Positions 7,724 through 15,069 of a DNA stretch of 24,168 nt are shown in pieces. Both the position numbers and the translations under genes were made by a program. Every line of letters begins with the position of its first letter. Position 1 is the stretch's first letter. The DNA lies in NCBI GenBank assembly GCA_963650915.1, contig CAVJMJ010000022.1, positions 1 to 24,168 on the forward strand, in the 5' to 3' direction. The notes beneath the pieces are model-generated. The model was not told the origin of the DNA, ran no database searches, and worked only from the letters and a program-made list of their open reading frames with translations. Source of the DNA: UBA4636 sp963650915. Its GTDB lineage: Bacteria > Bacillota > Clostridia > Christensenellales > Borkfalkiaceae.

Positions 7724-9103
7724 ATGACTAAAAACGAAATAGACGGGATAGTAAACGCCCAAAGAGATTACTTTTTTTCTTGCAAAACGCTTGACGTAAA
7801 GAAAAGAAGATTTTACCTTGAAAAACTTAAAATTGCAATAGTTACGCGAAAGGACGAAATTTGCGAGGCAATAAAAAAAGACCTCGGAAAATCTTACCGC
7901 GAAAGTTATATGTGCGAGGTTGGTTTAACCCTTTCCGAGATAGATTTTTTGTTGAAAAATCTTAATAAACTTACAAAAAAACAACGGGTTAAAACGCCTA
8001 TAGCCCAGTTTTCGGCAAAAAGTTACCATTTGGCGTCGCCCTACGGCGTCGTGTTGATAATGAGTCCGTGGAACTACCCCTTTTTGCTTTCTTTCGAGCC
8101 TATGGCGGAAGCCGTTGCGGCAGGCAACACGGTCGTTTTAAAGCCGAGTAATTACAGTCCCTTTACCGACGAAGTCATGATAGATATCATTGGCAAAGTT
8201 TTTCCGAGTGAACTCGTTTCCGTCGTAACTGGCGGTCGGCACGAAAACGAAGCCCTTTTGGACACCCGTTTCGATTACATTTTCTTTACGGGAAGTAAAA
8301 CGGTCGGTAAACTCGTTTATCAAAAGGCGTCGGAATATTTAACGCCCGTTACTTTGGAACTCGGCGGAAAATCTCCCTGCATAGTCGATAGCGACGCAAA
8401 AATAGAACTTGCGGCAAAGCGAATAGTTTTCGGCAAGTTTTTAAACTGCGGGCAAACCTGCGTTGCGCCCGATTACCTTTTGGTTAACGAAAAGGTTAAA
8501 GACAAACTTTTAAGCGAGATAAAAAAACAGATCGTTTTGCAATTTACCGATAACCCCATAAATAACGACGATTACGGAAAAATCATTACCCCGAGGCATT
8601 ACGAAAGGGTGAAGGGTTTAATAAATAAAGAAAAAACCTGTTTCGGCGGTAAATTCGACGATAACCTTTTAAAAATAGAACCGACCGTTATAGCCGACGC
8701 TTCTTACGACGACGAATGCATGAAGGATGAAATTTTCGGACCTATTCTTCCCGTTATGACCTTTAAAAGTATGGACGAGGTTATAAAAAGGGTGAACGAA
8801 GGCGCGTCGCCCCTTGCACTATATATATTTACCGAAAACCAAAAAACCGCCGACGAGGTAATTGAAAAATGCCGATTCGGCGGAGGTTGCGTAAACGACG
8901 TAGTCATTCACCTTGCCACGAGTTATATGCCTTTCGGCGGATTCGGCGAAAGCGGTATCGGCAGTTATCACGGCGTGAAAGGTTTTGAAACTTTCAGTCA
9001 TTACAAGTCGATAGTCGATAAAAGTACTAAGATAGACTTAAATTTGCGCTATCAACCGTATAAAAAATCCGACGATAAAATAATAGAAAAATTTATGAAG
9101 TAG
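7724..9103 (+). CDS. Aldehyde dehydrogenase, class-3 (ALDH3/YwdH-like)
   Basis: A 459-residue NAD(P)-dependent aldehyde dehydrogenase that oxidises aldehydes to carboxylates. Visible motifs are SPWNYPF (N117, oxyanion/active site), FTGS (188-191, cofactor loop), ELGGKSP (E212, general base), the catalytic C246 in NCGQTCVAP, and the late FGGFGESGIG motif. The length and the hydrophobic-to-basic C-terminus fit the ALDH3 branch rather than the roughly 490-residue ALDH1/2 branch. The ribosome binding site AGGGGA precedes ATG. It lies 34 bp after the esterase, so co-transcription is likely. An esterase releasing an alcohol or aldehyde followed by its oxidation is a possible link, but only an inference. 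Confidence 0.92.
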   Translation: MTKNEIDGIVNAQRDYFFSCKTLDVKKRRFYLEKLKIAIVTRKDEICEAIKKDLGKSYRESYMCEVGLTLSEIDFLLKNLNKLTKKQRVKTPIAQFSAKSYHLASPYGVVLIMSPWNYPFLLSFEPMAEAVAAGNTVVLKPSNYSPFTDEVMIDIIGKVFPSELVSVVTGGRHENEALLDTRFDYIFFTGSKTVGKLVYQKASEYLTPVTLELGGKSPCIVDSDAKIELAAKRIVFGKFLNCGQTCVAPDYLLVNEKVKDKLLSEIKKQIVLQFTDNPINNDDYGKIITPRHYERVKGLINKEKTCFGGKFDDNLLKIEPTVIADASYDDECMKDEIFGPILPVMTFKSMDEVIKRVNEGASPLALYIFTENQKTADEVIEKCRFGGGCVNDVVIHLATSYMPFGGFGESGIGSYHGVKGFETFSHYKSIVDKSTKIDLNLRYQPYKKSDDKIIEKFMK

Positions 9104-9138
9104 TAACTTCATTTTAAAAAAGGCAATTAAATTTAAAA

Positions 9139-9176
9139 GCCGAGGCGGAAATTTAACCGCCTCGGCGTATTTTTGT
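9139..9176. terminator. Bidirectional terminator between convergent operons
   Basis: A perfect 10-bp stem (gccgaggcgg / ccgcctcggc, 9139-9148 and 9157-9166) has an 8-nt loop. T-rich sequence follows on the plus strand and TTTTAAATTT on the minus strand. It serves the aldehyde dehydrogenase unit and can also stop the MATE transcript. Confidence 0.9.
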
Positions 9177-9199
9177 TTACATAAATATAAGAAAAATAT

Positions 9200-9236
9200 G
9201 CAATAACGGGCTTATAGCCCGACTTTTTTGTTTTTT
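9200..9236 (+). repeat. Second copy of the REP-like palindrome, possible backup terminator
   Basis: The sequence from 9200 repeats 1126-1146 with one mismatch. Its core cgggct-tat-agcccg (9207-9221) is a perfect 6-bp hairpin followed by acttttttgtttttt, so on the plus strand it would also work as a terminator. Confidence 0.65.
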
Positions 9237-9299
9237 AGCGTTAAAAATTATTGTCACCGCGTAGTATCAAAAACGACAAGTGCGTTTTTTAGCGTTAAA
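9230..9299. repeat. 16-bp direct repeat between convergent genes
   Basis: The 16 bases gttttttagcgttaaa occur identically at 9230-9245 and 9284-9299. The role is unknown. The second copy ends seven bases before the MATE stop. Confidence 0.7.
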
Positions 9300-9305
9300 T
9301 ACCGT

Positions 9306-10646
9306 TTAATAGTTGTATTTTTTGCGTTTCGTTATCCAAAAGATTACCGTAACTATAGTTGCCAGGACTTCCGCAAACAGCATGGAAAGCCAAACGCCGT
9401 TTATTCCTAAAAATTCCGGCAAAATCATTACGCAGGAAATTTGGAAAACGAGGGTTCTTAAAAAAGAAATAATTGCGGACACAAGCCCGTCGCCGAGTGC
9501 GGTAAACATTGAAGAGCCGAATATACCGAAGCCCGTAAACACGAAGGAAAAACAGAAAAGTTTAAAGGCTTTAGAAGTCATTTGGCAAAGTTCTTCGTCG
9601 TAACCTACGAAAACACGGGATATAGGCTCGCTGAGGAAAAAGGCAAGGAGTGTCATTACCACCCCGAAAGCCCCCATAATTATAAGGCTTTTTTTGAAAA
9701 CGTTTTTAAGTTCGAGGTCGTTTTTCGCTCCGTAATTAAAGCCGATAACGGGTGCCGTTCCTATGGCGTAACCTATAAATATCGCTACGTAAATGAAGTT
9801 TACGTACATCATGACGCCGTAGGCGGAAACGCCGTTTTGCCCTGCGATTTTAAGAAGTTGTCTGTTAAAAACTATGGATACCAAGGAGCCCGATATATTG
9901 CTTACGAGTTCGGAAGCACCGTTGGTGCAGGTGTTTACCAAAACTTTACCGTTAAAGTCGCCTTTGCCGATTCTTAATAAACTGTCGTTACGTTTGCTCG
10001 TAAAATATATTACGGGGATTACCGCACCGACTAATTGAGATATCCCGGTGGCTACCGCCGCGCCTTCCACTTTCCATTTAAATACCCATACGAACAAAGC
10101 GTCCAAAACAATGTTCGTACAACCGGAAATAACGGTTACTATAAAACCGAGTTTCGGTTTTTCCGCCGTAATGAAAAAGGAGTGGAAAAGGCTTTGTATC
10201 ATAAACAGCGGTGTGAAACCTATAACGATTCTTCCGTAGGGTATGGCGTATTTTGCCATTTCTTCGTCAACGCCGAAAAGGGGTGCGATGTAAGGAAGAA
10301 CGATTATCGTTACTACCGATAAAACTACGCCCATACCGGCGGTTGCGTAAACGAGGAAAGAAAAGTAGTTGTTTGCCTTTTCTTTATCGCCTTCGCCGAG
10401 CGTTTGCGATACTATTGCCGTTCCGCCCGTACCTATCATAAAGCCGAACGCACCCAAAATCATGGTAAGAGGCATTATGACGTTTATGGCGGCGAAAGCC
10501 GTTTTTCCGACAACGTTAGATACGAAAAGCCCGTCGACTACCCCGTATATAGAAGTAAAAACCATCATCAGTATGGGGGAGACGACGAAGCCGAATAGTT
10601 TTTTGTAAGTAAAATGACTGTCTAATCCGATGTGTGTTCTTTGCAT
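9306..10646 (-). CDS. MATE family efflux transporter
   Basis: A MATE-family multidrug/organic cation antiporter of 446 residues from the chosen start, with about 12 hydrophobic segments. The N-terminal half has the family-like stretch SPILMMVFTSIYGVVDGLFVSN, GFMIGTGGTAIVSQTLGEGD is the usual loop after the second helix, and GFNYGAKN lies in the second half. The frame is open further upstream to 10748, but those 34 residues are basic, non-hydrophobic and antisense-like inside the kinase gene. The Met at 10646 (MQRTHIGLDSHF) is the sensible start. It overlaps the upstream kinase-like gene by 25 bp without a clear Shine-Dalgarno, suggesting translational coupling. The substrate is unknown; Na+ or H+ coupling cannot be decided. 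Confidence 0.9.
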   Translation of the reverse strand: MQRTHIGLDSHFTYKKLFGFVVSPILMMVFTSIYGVVDGLFVSNVVGKTAFAAINVIMPLTMILGAFGFMIGTGGTAIVSQTLGEGDKEKANNYFSFLVYATAGMGVVLSVVTIIVLPYIAPLFGVDEEMAKYAIPYGRIVIGFTPLFMIQSLFHSFFITAEKPKLGFIVTVISGCTNIVLDALFVWVFKWKVEGAAVATGISQLVGAVIPVIYFTSKRNDSLLRIGKGDFNGKVLVNTCTNGASELVSNISGSLVSIVFNRQLLKIAGQNGVSAYGVMMYVNFIYVAIFIGYAIGTAPVIGFNYGAKNDLELKNVFKKSLIIMGAFGVVMTLLAFFLSEPISRVFVGYDEELCQMTSKAFKLFCFSFVFTGFGIFGSSMFTALGDGLVSAIISFLRTLVFQISCVMILPEFLGINGVWLSMLFAEVLATIVTVIFWITKRKKYNY

Positions 10647-11242
10647 GCAAACCAAGTGTCGGCGTAAACTTTTACGCAATCGACTATCTCCTTTAAATTG
10701 ACCCCGCTCGTGTTGATACAAAGGTCGTATTGTTCCATATTTCCCCAATCACCGCCGGCAACGAATTCGTACATCTTCTTTCTGTTGTTGTCGATGGTTT
10801 TCATTTTTCTAATCATTTGTTTGTCGTCGAGAGCGGCGTCTTCATGATTCTTTTCTCTGCAACGTTTTAGTTTTGACATAGTATCGGCGTAAACGAAAAT
10901 TCTAAGCGGGTTATATTCCTGCAAAATCTTGTCCGCGCATCTTCCGACTATGATGCAGTCGCCCTTTTGTGCGATTTCTTTCAAAACTTTTTGTTGAGCG
11001 ACTACTACGTCCATCGCCGTTTGGTTTATCGTTGCACCGAAACTGTGCCCGAAGTGGAAATTGAAGGAAGGTATGCCTTTTTCCGAAATGGTCGAAACAT
11101 AAGTAGGATCGAGCTTCGTTAACTTGGCTATTTCCGTAATTATTTCGGTATCGTAATAGGCGATGCCCATTTTGTCCGCCAAACGTTTGCCGAGTTCTCT
11201 TCCGCCGCTTCCGAATTCACGACTTATAGTAATAATTTTCAT
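10622..11242 (-). CDS. Cytidylate kinase-like protein
   Basis: A 206-residue P-loop kinase of the cytidylate-kinase-like group (PF13189 type). The Walker A region is SREFGSGGRELG near the N-terminus, and the YYDTEII segment is typical of the family. A basic, charged lid-like region (KRCREKNHEDAALDDKQM) follows at about 128-147. It is distinct from canonical Cmk, so the phosphate acceptor is not certain. The ribosome binding site AAGGAG is well spaced. It is first in a two-gene unit with the MATE transporter, read from a strong promoter at 11350-11377. Confidence 0.85.
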   Translation of the reverse strand: MKIITISREFGSGGRELGKRLADKMGIAYYDTEIITEIAKLTKLDPTYVSTISEKGIPSFNFHFGHSFGATINQTAMDVVVAQQKVLKEIAQKGDCIIVGRCADKILQEYNPLRIFVYADTMSKLKRCREKNHEDAALDDKQMIRKMKTIDNNRKKMYEFVAGGDWGNMEQYDLCINTSGVNLKEIVDCVKVYADTWFACKEHTSD

Positions 11243-11349
11243 TCTAAATCTCCTTATCGATTACTTTGGTCGCTTAAAATCAATCGTTTCTACAAAAAGT
11301 CGCTTACTCATATCGACGATAATTAAAAGTTGCCACACGATACGTTAAT

Positions 11350-11377
11350 ATTGTAGCATGTTTATTTTATTTGTCAA
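11350..11377 (-). promoter_or_regulatory. Promoter of the kinase-like/MATE operon
   Basis: On the minus strand, consensus TTGACA (11372-11377), a 16-bp spacer, and an extended -10 TGC-TACAAT (11350-11355). The predicted leader is about 100 nt before the start at 11242. The rest of 11378-11584 is AT-rich with short gagtga tandem repeats (about 11490-11525) and no supported gene. Confidence 0.75.
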
Positions 11378-11584
11378 TGCTTAAGCCCGAAAAATCCGCT
11401 AAAAAATCATATTTTTTTAAAATTAAGTTTAAAAAATAACTTCTCTCGGTCGGTTTAAAAGAGAATTTTTTGCTTGCTTTTAAAGGCTAAAAAAGAGTGA
11501 AAAAGAGTGAATATTAAGGAGTGAAAATTGTGCGAAATATCGTCAAAAAGTCCTAAAAAACACAGGAAATTCACGCATAATGCC

Positions 11585-11613
11585 TTGCTTTTTCGGTTGT
11601 CTGTTGTTAAGAT
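11585..11613 (+). promoter_or_regulatory. Probable promoter of the mini-gene and VanZ/Ig-like gene
   Basis: TTGCTT (11585-11590) and TAAGAT (11608-11613) are spaced by exactly 17 bp. The leader is short (about 22 nt) and contains the ribosome binding site AAAAGGAGGGGG ahead of ATG at 11642. Confidence 0.5.
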
Positions 11614-11641
11614 ATAGGCGGTAAAAAGGAGGGGGAAAAGG

Positions 11642-11863
11642 ATGAAAAACAAAACTACCGAACTTACATATTTCAGAAGGTTGCAAAAATTTACGACGGT
11701 GGCGGTTTACCTCACCTCGATAATGCTTGCATACCTTCTGATTTCTTCTTTTATATCCGGTTCGGTGTCGGGTGCCGATACCACGAAAGTCGTAAAAGCG
11801 TTGAAATTTTTGTTCGGTGCCGACGAAGTCGAGCCCGATATAAAAGGAGAGAAAAAACAATGA
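11642..11863 (+). CDS. 73-residue membrane mini-protein, duplicate of the VanZ/Ig-like N-terminus
   Basis: Residues 1-62 are identical to the start of the next gene, and the 186 bases encoding them are also identical. It then diverges into an 11-residue charged tail (VEPDIKGEKKQ). One transmembrane segment lies at about 17-38 after a basic N-terminus, giving N-in/C-out topology, followed by SSFISGSVSG. That resembles the first segment of VanZ-like proteins. Its stop overlaps the next ATG (ATGA at 11860-11863), and it carries its own strong ribosome binding site, so it looks translated and coupled. It may be a functional single-pass partner or a by-product of duplication or gene conversion; the sequence cannot tell. 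Confidence 0.65.
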   Translation: MKNKTTELTYFRRLQKFTTVAVYLTSIMLAYLLISSFISGSVSGADTTKVVKALKFLFGADEVEPDIKGEKKQ

Positions 11864-12045
11864 AAAACAAAACTACCGAACTTACATATTTCAGAAGGTT
11901 GCAAAAATTTACGACGGTGGCGGTTTACCTCACCTCGATAATGCTTGCATACCTTCTGATTTCTTCTTTTATATCCGGTTCGGTGTCGGGTGCCGATACC
12001 ACGAAAGTCGTAAAAGCGTTGAAATTTTTGTTCGGTGCCGACGAA
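11642..12045 (+). repeat. 186-bp tandem duplication, period 218 bp
   Basis: Positions 11642-11827 and 11860-12045 are identical base for base. Identity begins at the ATG and stops abruptly at codon 62. Upstream, only a weak gatata...aaaaggag resemblance is shared. Confidence 0.95.
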
Positions 12046-13485
12046 ACCGAGCCTACTTCCATAGTCGCCAAAGTTAAAAAGGGCGAAACCGTGTATAACT
12101 ACGCGGGGGATAAAAAAAATTTGACCGTTACCTTTTACCCGTCCGATTCCAAAAAATATGACGTAAGTTATTCTTCATCCGACGAAGAAGTGGCAAAAAT
12201 ATCCGACGACGTTATTACTTTTTTAAAACGAGGTACGACGAATATCACGGCGACGGTAGATGGTAAGCCCGATTTAAAACATACATTTACGGCGTATTGC
12301 CTCGGTAAAAGCCCGTTTGGGGGATCGGCGACATTAAAACCGAGTGCAAGTCAATCTTCTTTGAAAGTAGGCGGACGAACGGGGTTTATAATTAACGACG
12401 GCGAAACGTCTGTAACTTGTTGCAAATTTTCTTCGTCGGATGAAAGTGTTGTAAAAATAATAGAAAAAACGGCGTTTTTCGTAGGAGAGGGGAGCGCCGA
12501 CGTAACGGCTTTATTTGAAGATTCGTCGACTTCTAAAAGTACTTTAAATGTTTCCCCTAACCCCTCCGCCGTTTATTTAAACGATTTGGAATTCGTCGAC
12601 AACAAAGATTATTTCAGTGGTCAAGAGGTTAAATTTACGGACATAATATCGGGCTATAAGCCGATTAACGCCGTAAAAGAACTTTACGCGACGTCGTCCG
12701 ACGAAAACGTTGCAACAGTAAAATCGAGTTCAATCGTTTTTAAAAACGAGGGAAGTGCGACGGTTACCTTTTATTCGGTTTACGATTCTTCCTTTTCAAA
12801 AAGCGTCGACCTTAAAGTTTTCTACGTAAAACCGACGTCGCTCGAAATAACCTCTCCCGACACGATAACCGTCAATGGTACGCTTAAACTGAAAGCCAAA
12901 CATAACCCCGAAGGGTATACCGATAAAGTTACTTTTACGATAATAAAAGGACACGGAAAAATCGACGAAGACGGTAATTTGAGGGCAACGTTTTTCGACG
13001 ATATTACCGTGCGTTGTCAAAGCACGATAGACGAAGATTTATACGTCGACAAAACCTTTAAGGTCAAACTGTATTCTAACTTGTATTCTTTCGTAAGAAA
13101 AGTTTTAGGACATTTTTCCTTGTTTGCCCTTTTCGGTTTCGGCATATGGGGTTCAACCTTTTTGCTTACGAATTTTCTCTATTCGATTATTTTTTCGCCG
13201 GGGATTTGCTTCGTTTGCGCAGGGCTGTGCGAAATGGCTCAATCAATAACGCCCGGGAGGTATTTTTCCGTCGCCGACGTATTTATAAACTTTGCGGGTA
13301 CCCTTACGGGGATGCTCGTCGCAATGCTCTCGGTCGGAATGTTCTGTCTTATCTATAAAATCGCAAATAAAAAGAGCTACGAAAAATTATCTCGCGCACA
13401 CAGCATGATTTCCGTAAAAACGGTGTTTTTCAAACGCAAAAAGAAAAAAGAAAAGGAAAACGAAAACGAAAAATCGAAGGCTTAA
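11860..13485 (+). CDS. VanZ-like membrane protein interrupted by four Ig-like (Big_2-type) domains
   Basis: A 541-residue protein. A basic N-terminus and transmembrane helix (17-38), followed by SSFISGSVSG, resemble the first part of VanZ. About four Ig-like repeats follow (roughly 64-147, 158-232, 238-322, 324-405), each with the Big_2 pattern of S-S-D-E-x-V-A/V-K and G-S/T-A/T-x-V/I-T. Three more membrane helices (about 414-436, 440-460, 472-499) then carry the VanZ signatures FVRKVLGHFSLFALFG, CEMAQSITPGR and VADVFINFAGTLTG. The C-terminus is Lys/Glu-rich (525-541). The positive-inside rule puts the Ig domains outside the cell. VanZ proteins are linked to cell-envelope and glycopeptide tolerance; the Ig domains suggest contact with wall or surface polymers. 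The exact function is unknown. The ribosome binding site AAAAGGAGAG lies in the end of the mini-gene. Confidence 0.85.
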   Translation: MKNKTTELTYFRRLQKFTTVAVYLTSIMLAYLLISSFISGSVSGADTTKVVKALKFLFGADETEPTSIVAKVKKGETVYNYAGDKKNLTVTFYPSDSKKYDVSYSSSDEEVAKISDDVITFLKRGTTNITATVDGKPDLKHTFTAYCLGKSPFGGSATLKPSASQSSLKVGGRTGFIINDGETSVTCCKFSSSDESVVKIIEKTAFFVGEGSADVTALFEDSSTSKSTLNVSPNPSAVYLNDLEFVDNKDYFSGQEVKFTDIISGYKPINAVKELYATSSDENVATVKSSSIVFKNEGSATVTFYSVYDSSFSKSVDLKVFYVKPTSLEITSPDTITVNGTLKLKAKHNPEGYTDKVTFTIIKGHGKIDEDGNLRATFFDDITVRCQSTIDEDLYVDKTFKVKLYSNLYSFVRKVLGHFSLFALFGFGIWGSTFLLTNFLYSIIFSPGICFVCAGLCEMAQSITPGRYFSVADVFINFAGTLTGMLVAMLSVGMFCLIYKIANKKSYEKLSRAHSMISVKTVFFKRKKKKEKENENEKSKA

Positions 13486-13592
13486 ATATTGTTAAACCAT
13501 ATATTAAAAAAACATTAAATCGCTTGACGAAAATATCGTTAACTTCAAATTAAAAAATGTCGTTAAACGGCTTATATAGGCACTTTTATTAA

Positions 13593-13859
13593 AAAGTTAA
13601 GAAATATGCTTTTAACAAATTGGAATGTTCCGTTCTCGCAGACAGGGTGTACAATCCGTCGGGCATCGACGCATGGTTTGAAAAAGAGAAAAAGGTTTAC
13701 GTCGCAAAAGCGGGAAAAATCACCGCTTGCGAATAATTTCGTTTTTTTCGACTGTTTTCGTCGCAGGTTTTTGTCATTGCTTTTGTCGTAGGTTTTGTTG
13801 TCGGTCACGACTACCGTTCCTCCGTAAGCATCATCGTCGAAGACTATTGTTATTCGTGA
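13593..13859 (+). pseudogene. Possible decayed coding remnant in the vanZ-rpsB gap
   Basis: One frame reads about 47 codons with protein-like composition (LECSVLADRVYNPSGIDAWF, then EKEKKVYVAKAGKITACE), reaching TAA at 13734-13736. It continues in the same frame to TGA at 13857-13859 with a hydrophobic stretch VFVIAFVVGFVVGHDYRSS. No ATG and no ribosome binding site are in place, and I do not recognise the family. It may be debris of a small membrane protein gene, or chance. The rest of 13486-14045 shows only AT-rich sequence, a short repeat with gtcgcaggttttt-like copies near 13755 and 13783, and no other gene. Confidence 0.25.
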
Positions 13860-14045
13860 GTTCCGACATAGTTTTTTTGCTTTGCACGGGGCTGATTTGT
13901 CGGCGGTTTAATCTAAAACTTTCTATATTCGCCGAATTTTCGGCATTTTAGATGTTTTTCGGCGGTATTCGTATTAAAACAACGAAAACTCGGGCGTTAA
14001 AAAGCGAGTATATATATAAATATTGGAAAAACAGAGTAAAAACGA

Positions 14046-14074
14046 TTGCATGCCGATTGAAATTATGATATAAT
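14046..14074 (+). promoter_or_regulatory. Promoter of rpsB-tsf, extended -10
   Basis: TTGCAT (14046-14051), a 17-bp spacer, and TGA-TATAAT (extended -10, 14066-14074). It gives a leader of about 120 nt before rpsB. The leader has a small hairpin CCGAA-GGTT-TTCGG at 14097-14110 and ends in GGAGG ahead of the gene. Confidence 0.75.
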
Positions 14075-14200
14075 AGCAACGCTAAAAAATTCACACCCGA
14101 AGGTTTTCGGTAACCGTGGCTTTCAAAAAAACAGTCAAAAGAAAGCGCTTACGCCGACAAAAAAGGAACCTCGGGGAGGAATAACGGAGGTATATTTATT

Positions 14201-15040
14201 ATGGAAGTTACAACTATGAAGCAACTTCTCGAAGCGGGTGTTCATTTCGGACACCAGACGAGAAGATGGAACCCTAAGATGAAAAAGTACATCTACGGCA
14301 GCAGAAACGGTATTCATATCATCGATTTACAGATTACCTTGAAGCTTATCGAAGACGCATACAGATTCGTCGCCGATTCCGTAAAAGACAACAAGACGGT
14401 TTTGTTCGTAGGTACCAAACGTCAGGCTCAGGAAGCCATTCAGCAGGAAGCAGAACGTTGCGGTATGTACTACGTTAACTATCGTTGGCTCGGCGGTACG
14501 CTTACCAACTTCAAAACCATTCGTTCGAGAATCGAAAGATTGAACAAACTCGATCAAATGGAAAAAATGGGCGAATTCGATCTTCTTCCCAAAAAGGAAG
14601 TTCTCGAATTAAAGAAAGAACGCGAAAAACTTAACCAAAACCTCGGCGGTATCAGAGAAATGCGTCAACTTCCCGACATCATGTTCGTTGTCGATCCTTC
14701 TTCCGAAGACATTGCCGTTAAAGAGGCAAACAAACTCGGTATCCCCGTAGTTGCCATCACCGATACCAACTGCGACCCCGATCGTATCGATTACGTTATT
14801 TCCGCAAACGACGACGCTATCAAAGCGGTTAAGTTAATAACTTCCGTAATAGCAGACGCCGTTATCGAAGGCAAACAGGGTGAAGACGCGGTTATCGCTT
14901 ACAGAGAACAAGCGGCAAAACTTCGCGCTCAACAAGAACAACCTAAAGAAGTCGCAACCGAGGAAGCAACGCAAGAAACCGAAGCTACCGAAGAAGCGGA
15001 AACCGAAAATACGGAAGCTACCGAAGAAGCAGCCGAATAA
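14201..15040 (+). CDS. rpsB: 30S ribosomal protein S2
   Basis: A 279-residue S2 protein that joins late in small-subunit assembly and binds S1/mRNA near the platform. Hallmarks are LLEAGVHFGHQTRRWNPKM at the start, IHIIDLQIT, NYRWLGGTLTNFKT, and the PDIMFVVDP...GIPVVAITDTNCDPD region. The core ends near residue 230. The remaining tail of about 45 residues is Glu/Thr/Ala-rich and encoded by a 17-bp direct repeat, longer than in most bacteria. The start has a strong GGAGG ribosome binding site. It is followed 29 bp later by tsf. The leader hairpin leaves room for autoregulation by S2, known in other bacteria but not provable here. Confidence 0.97.
   Translation: MEVTTMKQLLEAGVHFGHQTRRWNPKMKKYIYGSRNGIHIIDLQITLKLIEDAYRFVADSVKDNKTVLFVGTKRQAQEAIQQEAERCGMYYVNYRWLGGTLTNFKTIRSRIERLNKLDQMEKMGEFDLLPKKEVLELKKEREKLNQNLGGIREMRQLPDIMFVVDPSSEDIAVKEANKLGIPVVAITDTNCDPDRIDYVISANDDAIKAVKLITSVIADAVIEGKQGEDAVIAYREQAAKLRAQQEQPKEVATEEATQETEATEEAETENTEATEEAAE
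14981..15030 (+). repeat. 17-bp direct repeat in the S2 acidic tail
   Basis: gaagctaccgaagaagc occurs identically at 14981-14997 and 15014-15030 (period 33, in frame). It produces the repeated EATEEA peptides of the S2 C-terminus. Confidence 0.8.
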
Positions 15041-15069
15041 TCTTACCAAAATCATACAAGGAGATTGAC

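Noticed and set aside
10647..10748. 34-residue N-terminal extension of the MATE transporter
   Set aside because: It is antisense-like sequence within the kinase-like gene, is basic and lacks the family pattern; the Met at 10646 gives the normal MATE start.
11455..11904. Several minus-strand ORFs opposite the mini-gene and its leader
   Set aside because: They are antisense to the duplicated coding region, duplicated with it, and lack ribosome binding sites and recognisable domains.
14834..15068. ORFs on both strands over the rpsB 3' end
   Set aside because: They arise from the repetitive acidic tail of S2 read in other frames.
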